Source: JANMJD01 sp963847945 (lineage in GTDB: Bacteria > Actinomycetota > Acidimicrobiia > Acidimicrobiales > Ilumatobacteraceae). From it: a DNA stretch of 64,000 nucleotides. Location of the stretch: NCBI GenBank assembly GCA_963847945.1, contig CAWKBX010000009.1, forward strand, positions 620,001 to 684,000, written 5' to 3'. This document shows positions 59,932-64,000 of this stretch, piece by piece; position 1 is the first letter of the stretch, and each line of letters starts with the position of its first letter. The notes under the pieces were generated by a model. The model was given only the letters and a program-made list of their open reading frames with translations, was not told the origin of the DNA and ran no database searches. Position numbers and translations under genes: made by a program.

Positions 59932-62769
59932 TCACCGGCCGCCGATGACGACGAACGGTGCCCAATGGTATGGATGAGATCGAATGTTCAGCTGGGTCAT
60001 CTGTGCCGTTCGCAATGCCGCCGCCGGGCCCCGCGTCGCCCGTTCGGCGTAGAACGTGCCCATCAGTTCGACGGTCACCTGGTCGTGCGCGGGCCACAGG
60101 GCCGCAACCAGAGTACGGGCACCCGCCCCGAGAACGGCGCGTGTCAGACCGAGCAACTCCTCGCCACCGATGGCGTTGGTTCTGCCACTTTCGCAGGCGC
60201 TCATGACCGTCAAGCTGCCCGTGAGATCCAGTTCCAGAAGTTCGTGAGCGGCCAACCATCGATCGGCGAGTCGCAGACTGGAGAACATCGGGTTGTCATC
60301 ACGGAACAGCGCGTGGCACGCCAGATGGATCACGTCGGCGCCGCCGGCTTGCGCGACCAACACCGCCGCGGTCGCCCCGGCACCGCAGTAGAGGTTGACA
60401 TCGACAAGTTGGGCGGCCACGGCCCGAACCTCGTCGGCGATACCTGGGGCGAGTTCGTCGGGTATGCCCATCACCAACGATGTCCCCTTGGTGCGAGCGA
60501 CCATCGACTCGCGCTCTGCGATGTCCGAAAAGCTCGGGGAGTACGTCACCTCGTATCCCTCGATCATGTGACGGTCACCGTCGAACAGGGCATGCACGGG
60601 AACTCGGTGAAGCACCCCATGGGCGATGATCGTGAGCGGCTGGCCGGACGGGAGCGGGGCGGGCAACACATCGGCAACCGGGCGGATCAGCCGATCGTAG
60701 AGCTCGGCGAGCACCTGACGGCACGCCCGCGCCAGGCGTTGGGCATGGCGCGCCACCAGATCGGGGTCGAGATGAAGGCGGTCCCACTGGGCGTCGAGTC
60801 GAGCTACGAGTTCGGTGACCTCGGCCACCGAGGCCGCATGTCGACGCAGGCTGACGTGCTCGCCGTCGATCACCATCGCGACCACCTCGTCACCGAGGCA
60901 GAACCAGCTGAGCACCGGAACCTTCGGAGCGTGGATCTCGACGACGTCGGCGATGTCGGCGATTCCTTCGGCTCGCCCGAATGGCGACGCGTCATCGAGG
61001 CGTAGGCGTCCCAAACGTTGTTCAATGTCGCCCGACCGCTCGCGCAGCCGCGCCGCCTGGTCGACCCCGACCACGCCGGGCTGCAACATCTCGTTGTAGA
61101 CCGCATCGAGTTCCTGCTGTAGTGCAATGGCCGACTCGGACGGTCCCACCTCTCGGCGCGCCGTCGCGCGCCCCGCCACCAGCTCGGCCAACGCCCGAGA
61201 CCGGCATCGTTCGATTGCGCCGAGCACACGTGATGCCCACGCCCGTTCACCGTTCGATTCGCCGAGTTCGGTGGCAACGAGCGCGTCGAACACCTCTGCT
61301 TTGTCAGCCATGAACGACGCGGCGAAGGCATCGTGGCCGAGCGCCGATCTGGTCCACTCGAACTCGGCGGCGACTCGGCCGAGCAACTCCCGAGCCCGCG
61401 AGGCCGGCCCGAGCGTCACGGCCCTCATTCCTTCGACCTGGTCAAGCAACAGATCGAGCGGGGCGAAGCCGATCGAGGCCGCCAGCGAGCGGGCCATGTC
61501 GAACACCAGGGTCGCCTCGGCGCTGCGGGCCAAGAGATCGAGGCAACGGACGACCGAGAGCCGCGCCCGAACCCGTTCGATCGCCGCGTCGGCCTCATCG
61601 GCGATGGTCACCGCCTGTTCGGCGAGCGCCAAGGCGTCGTCGGCCCGTCGAGCATCGCACGCGACGTAGGAGCGATCGAGCCAGACCCCCGCCAACCAGT
61701 GACGGTGGCCCGATGACTCGAACGTGGACGCCGCGAGGGCCAACTCGTGCTCAGCCGCGCGACGATGCCCGAGGGCCCGTTCGACGCGGCCAAGTCCCCA
61801 GCGGGCCAGCGCCTCGTCGACCACCATTCCAGCGGTGACCGAGAACTCGACGACCTCGCGATAGGCGCTGCGGGCCTCGGGATACAGATTGAGCGCCTCG
61901 TGCGCCCGAGCGGCGACGAGCATGCGGGCATGATCGCGTACCGGCACGTCAATCGCCGCGAGCAGCTCGCGACACTCGCTGAGGGTGTCGAGACACTGGC
62001 GGTACATCGCGCTGAACAGTTGGGCCTCGGCCAGGCCGGTGAGCGCGTTCGCATGGTTGGCGACCTGTCCGGCCTCGGCGAAGGTCTCGGCGGCGAAGCG
62101 AAACGCGCCCAACGCTTCACCGATCCGTCCGATCGCCAGCAACACCAATCCTCGGTCGTTGGCCACCTCACCGATCAACGCGGTGTCTCCGAGTCGCCGG
62201 TACACCGACTCCGCCGCGGCGTACGCGTCGAGGGCTTCGGCGTAGCGACTCGTCAGCTCGCAACAGAGCCCTCGGTTCTGTTGCGCGAAGGCCAGCAGAA
62301 CGTCTCGTTCGGTCGGGTCGAGGTCGGCGGGCGGGCGCCGCGCCAACGTCGTGACGATGCAATCGGCGGCGTCCAAGGCGTCGTCGTGACGACCCATCTC
62401 GTTGAGCACATGGGAACGGCCCAAGTTCGTGCGCAACGCCGCTCCCAGACGATGGGCGGCTTGAAACCCCCGCTCGGCCGCGTCGATCAGCCGGAGAGCT
62501 CCCGAGAGATCGCCGACCCCGACCAGTCCCTGGGCCTCCAGATATCTCGCGTGGGCGGCCGATGCGGTCAGACCGCGCTCGTCGGCCGCCCGTGCGAGTA
62601 GAGCAGCGATCGCCGACGCCCGGGCCGGCTCCTCGCCCAGGAACTCGGTGAGCTCGTCGAGGCAGTCGTCGTAGTCCGACTCGGTCTCCACGACCAGGTG
62701 AACCGCGTCGAGGCGCCCATCGTCAGCGGCGATTGCCAGCGCATCAATGAGGCGGGCAAGCAACGTCAT
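59932..62769 (-). CDS. TPR-CHAT domain protein
   Basis: A 945-aa protein. Residues 1-500 are helical repeats of TPR type (TGLAEAQLFSAMYRQCLDTL, ARWGLGRVERALGHRRAAEH). The C-terminal 300 residues form a CHAT domain, a caspase-like cysteine peptidase fold: the His in DVIHLACHALFRDDNP, the Cys in LTVMSACESGRT, and the late HWAPFVVIGG. Both catalytic residues are present. The start ATG 62769 overlaps the upstream gene by 4 bp. CHAT-TPR proteins serve as proteases in some defence and cell-death systems, and the pairing with a secreted S8 protease is notable. Confidence 0.9.
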   Translation of the reverse strand: MTLLARLIDALAIAADDGRLDAVHLVVETESDYDDCLDELTEFLGEEPARASAIAALLARAADERGLTASAAHARYLEAQGLVGVGDLSGALRLIDAAERGFQAAHRLGAALRTNLGRSHVLNEMGRHDDALDAADCIVTTLARRPPADLDPTERDVLLAFAQQNRGLCCELTSRYAEALDAYAAAESVYRRLGDTALIGEVANDRGLVLLAIGRIGEALGAFRFAAETFAEAGQVANHANALTGLAEAQLFSAMYRQCLDTLSECRELLAAIDVPVRDHARMLVAARAHEALNLYPEARSAYREVVEFSVTAGMVVDEALARWGLGRVERALGHRRAAEHELALAASTFESSGHRHWLAGVWLDRSYVACDARRADDALALAEQAVTIADEADAAIERVRARLSVVRCLDLLARSAEATLVFDMARSLAASIGFAPLDLLLDQVEGMRAVTLGPASRARELLGRVAAEFEWTRSALGHDAFAASFMADKAEVFDALVATELGESNGERAWASRVLGAIERCRSRALAELVAGRATARREVGPSESAIALQQELDAVYNEMLQPGVVGVDQAARLRERSGDIEQRLGRLRLDDASPFGRAEGIADIADVVEIHAPKVPVLSWFCLGDEVVAMVIDGEHVSLRRHAASVAEVTELVARLDAQWDRLHLDPDLVARHAQRLARACRQVLAELYDRLIRPVADVLPAPLPSGQPLTIIAHGVLHRVPVHALFDGDRHMIEGYEVTYSPSFSDIAERESMVARTKGTSLVMGIPDELAPGIADEVRAVAAQLVDVNLYCGAGATAAVLVAQAGGADVIHLACHALFRDDNPMFSSLRLADRWLAAHELLELDLTGSLTVMSACESGRTNAIGGEELLGLTRAVLGAGARTLVAALWPAHDQVTVELMGTFYAERATRGPAAALRTAQMTQLNIRSHPYHWAPFVVIGGR

Positions 62770-63344
62770 TCGGGCGCGTCGACCAACTCGAATGGTCCGA
62801 CCTCGACGGCAAACTCTGGACCGGTAACCGTCATCCAATAGTCGCCCGGGCCAACGGCGGCGAAGTGGAACTCACCCGCCGGATCGGTCAACGTCGATCG
62901 GGCAGTCGCGCCCCTCAGACCTTCCAGGCCCGCCGCACGGTCCCCTCCGGACATGTCGAGACGGACGTCGTACTGCACGTCGTCGTCGTCGTCGAGCGAG
63001 AGCACGATGCCATCGAGACGCCACACCCCTTCGCCTTCGCTTGTGGCGTGAAAAGTGACGTCAGCGACTTCGCAGGCGTACACCAACTGGCGGGCCCCGC
63101 CCAACCCGCCGCGGATGCCGACCAGCGCTGGCCCGGCCAGACCGTCGAACTGCATGACCGCGGCGAAATGGCGTCGAACCCGGGTCGCCAGGGGCTCTCG
63201 GGCCACGAATGCCGCCCTCAAGGCTTCGCTCAACTCGGGCGGCACGGCAGCGATACGTACGCGTCGGGTCGCCGCAAGCAATCGGCGATCGACGTCGCTG
63301 TCGGGCGCAGGAGTGTGCTGCTGGCGATCCAGATGCCGTGTCAT
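62766..63344 (-). CDS. Hypothetical protein with beta-rich C-terminal domain
   Basis: A 192-aa protein without signal peptide. The first part is helical (RRLLAATRRVRIAAVPPELSE, then RRHFAAVMQFDGLAG); the C-terminal part has a carboxypeptidase regulatory-like or Ig-like pattern (LTDPAGEFHFAAVGPGDYWM). It opens the operon with the CHAT and S8 genes. It could be the sensor or a substrate of the CHAT protein; this is only a guess from gene order. Confidence 0.65.
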   Translation of the reverse strand: MTRHLDRQQHTPAPDSDVDRRLLAATRRVRIAAVPPELSEALRAAFVAREPLATRVRRHFAAVMQFDGLAGPALVGIRGGLGGARQLVYACEVADVTFHATSEGEGVWRLDGIVLSLDDDDDVQYDVRLDMSGGDRAAGLEGLRGATARSTLTDPAGEFHFAAVGPGDYWMTVTGPEFAVEVGPFELVDAPE

Positions 63345-63402
63345 CGATCAACAGTGCAGCCAATAGTCCATCGAAATACAACCAACCGGCCCGGAAAAGC
63401 AA

Positions 63403-63431
63403 CAGGGACCCGGGATCGGCCCGGGTCCCTG
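63403..63431 (-). terminator. Terminator after rplL
   Basis: A perfect 12-bp stem (CAGGGACCCGGG, CCCGGGTCCCTG) has a 5-nt loop and, in the minus-strand reading, is followed by TTGCTTTTCC. It is 42 bp downstream of the rplL stop codon. It separates rplJ-rplL from rpoB. Confidence 0.85.
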
Positions 63432-63473
63432 CTGGTTTCGAAAATTGAGTGGCAGTGAGGCCACTCAACGGAA

Positions 63474-63851
63474 CTACTTGACTTCGACCTCGGCGCCGGC
63501 GTCGACCAACTTGGCCTTGGCCTTCTCGGCCTCGTCCTTGTTGACCTTCTCCATGATCGCCTTGGGGGCGGCGTCGACGAGATCCTTGGCTTCCTTGAGG
63601 CCCAGGCTGGTCAGCTCGCGCACGACCTTGATGACCTGGATCTTCTGAGCGCCAGCGGACTTGAGAACGACGTCAAACTCGTCCTTCTCTTCCTCGACGG
63701 GGGCGGCAGCGGCGCCACCGGCGACGGCAACAGCCATCGGGGCGGCGGCGGTCACGCCGAACTTCTCCTCGAACGCCGAGAGCAACTCGGACAGCTCGAG
63801 AACGGTCATGCCACTGATGGCGTCGAGGATGTCGTCCTTCGAAAGAGCCAT
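63474..63851 (-). CDS. rplL: 50S ribosomal protein L7/L12
   Basis: A 125-aa L7/L12: N-terminal dimerisation part LSKDDILDAISGMTVLELSE, an Ala/Gly hinge (AVAVAGGAAAAPVEEE), and the C-terminal factor-binding domain (IQVIKVVRELTSLGLKEAKDLVDAAPKAI). It recruits elongation factors to the stalk. A good Shine-Dalgarno (AAGGAGA) precedes the ATG. rplJ is directly upstream. Confidence 0.98.
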   Translation of the reverse strand: MALSKDDILDAISGMTVLELSELLSAFEEKFGVTAAAPMAVAVAGGAAAAPVEEEKDEFDVVLKSAGAQKIQVIKVVRELTSLGLKEAKDLVDAAPKAIMEKVNKDEAEKAKAKLVDAGAEVEVK

Positions 63852-63908
63852 GATGATTTTCTCCTTAAGAATGGTTTACAAAAATTCGTGTGCGGGTGAA
63901 ACAGCCGT

Positions 63909-64000
63909 TCAGGCTGCTTCCTTCTGATCGATGAGGGCCTTGAGGCCATATGCGAAGTTGCGAGGCAGCGCCTGCAAGAGGCCGGCCATCTTGGTCATCG
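63909..64000 (-). CDS. rplJ: 50S ribosomal protein L10, C-terminal end
   Basis: The frame ending at 63909 reads MTKMAGLLQALPRNFAYGLK and ALIDQKEAA before the stop; this matches the last helix of actinobacterial L10 (MAGLLQALPRNFAYGL is typical). The gene continues past the right edge. L10 anchors L7/L12 to the ribosome, and rplJ-rplL is the normal order. Confidence 0.9.
   Translation of the reverse strand, partial: MTKMAGLLQALPRNFAYGLKALIDQKEAA

Overview
The window is high-GC DNA from an actinobacterium. The class Acidimicrobiia is my best guess, from the split rpl/rpo/str gene cluster and the style of the catabolic genes; this is inference, with no 16S in view. On the minus strand it carries the end of rplJ, then rplL, rpoB, rpoC, rpsL, rpsG, fusA, tuf and rpsJ. 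This order is conserved in bacteria, but here it is broken at three points by unrelated genes: a 6 kb module between rplL and rpoB, a single gene between rpoC and rpsL, and about 40 kb between fusA and tuf. An actinobacterial reverse transcriptase with a retron-like layout lies beyond rpsJ.

Layout from left to right. 1-264: end of a phytanoyl-CoA dioxygenase-like gene. 325-1996: a possible structured RNA followed by a reverse transcriptase. 2041-3557: rpsJ and tuf. 3.9-11 kb: a SnoaL-like gene, an operon with two Rieske-fused enzymes (one fused to a ThDP enzyme, one to a glutamate-synthase-like FMN domain), a RIO-type kinase with an apparent leader-peptide attenuator, and a short-chain dehydrogenase. 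11-24 kb: a dense set of catabolic genes (amidohydrolases, two P450s, short-chain dehydrogenases, a beta-lactamase-fold hydrolase, a ThuA-like protein, a molybdenum hydroxylase large subunit). 23.5-28.5 kb: a complete branched-chain-type ABC transporter. 28.6-34.3 kb: two divergent sets of flavin monooxygenase plus extradiol-type dioxygenase around a TetR regulator. 34.7-42.8 kb: what looks like a complete hydroquinone ring-cleavage operon (two-subunit dioxygenase, aldehyde dehydrogenase, CoA-transferase, maleylacetate reductase, thiolase) read divergently from an IclR regulator. 44.7-57 kb: fusA, rpsG, rpsL, rpoC, rpoB. 57.2-63.3 kb: an ECF sigma factor, a LuxR-type regulator and an operon of a small beta-rich protein, a TPR-CHAT protease-like protein and a subtilisin-like protease. 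63.4-64 kb: rplL and the end of rplJ.

The catabolic genes appear to work as one network. A 38-bp sequence, identical at 34 positions, sits upstream of both the ABC transporter and the hydroquinone operon, so both are probably controlled by the same IclR-type regulator. Several genes carry single-base frameshifts, often in homopolymers. One is in rpoB, which cannot be lost, so many of these are probably consensus errors in the assembly rather than real gene decay.
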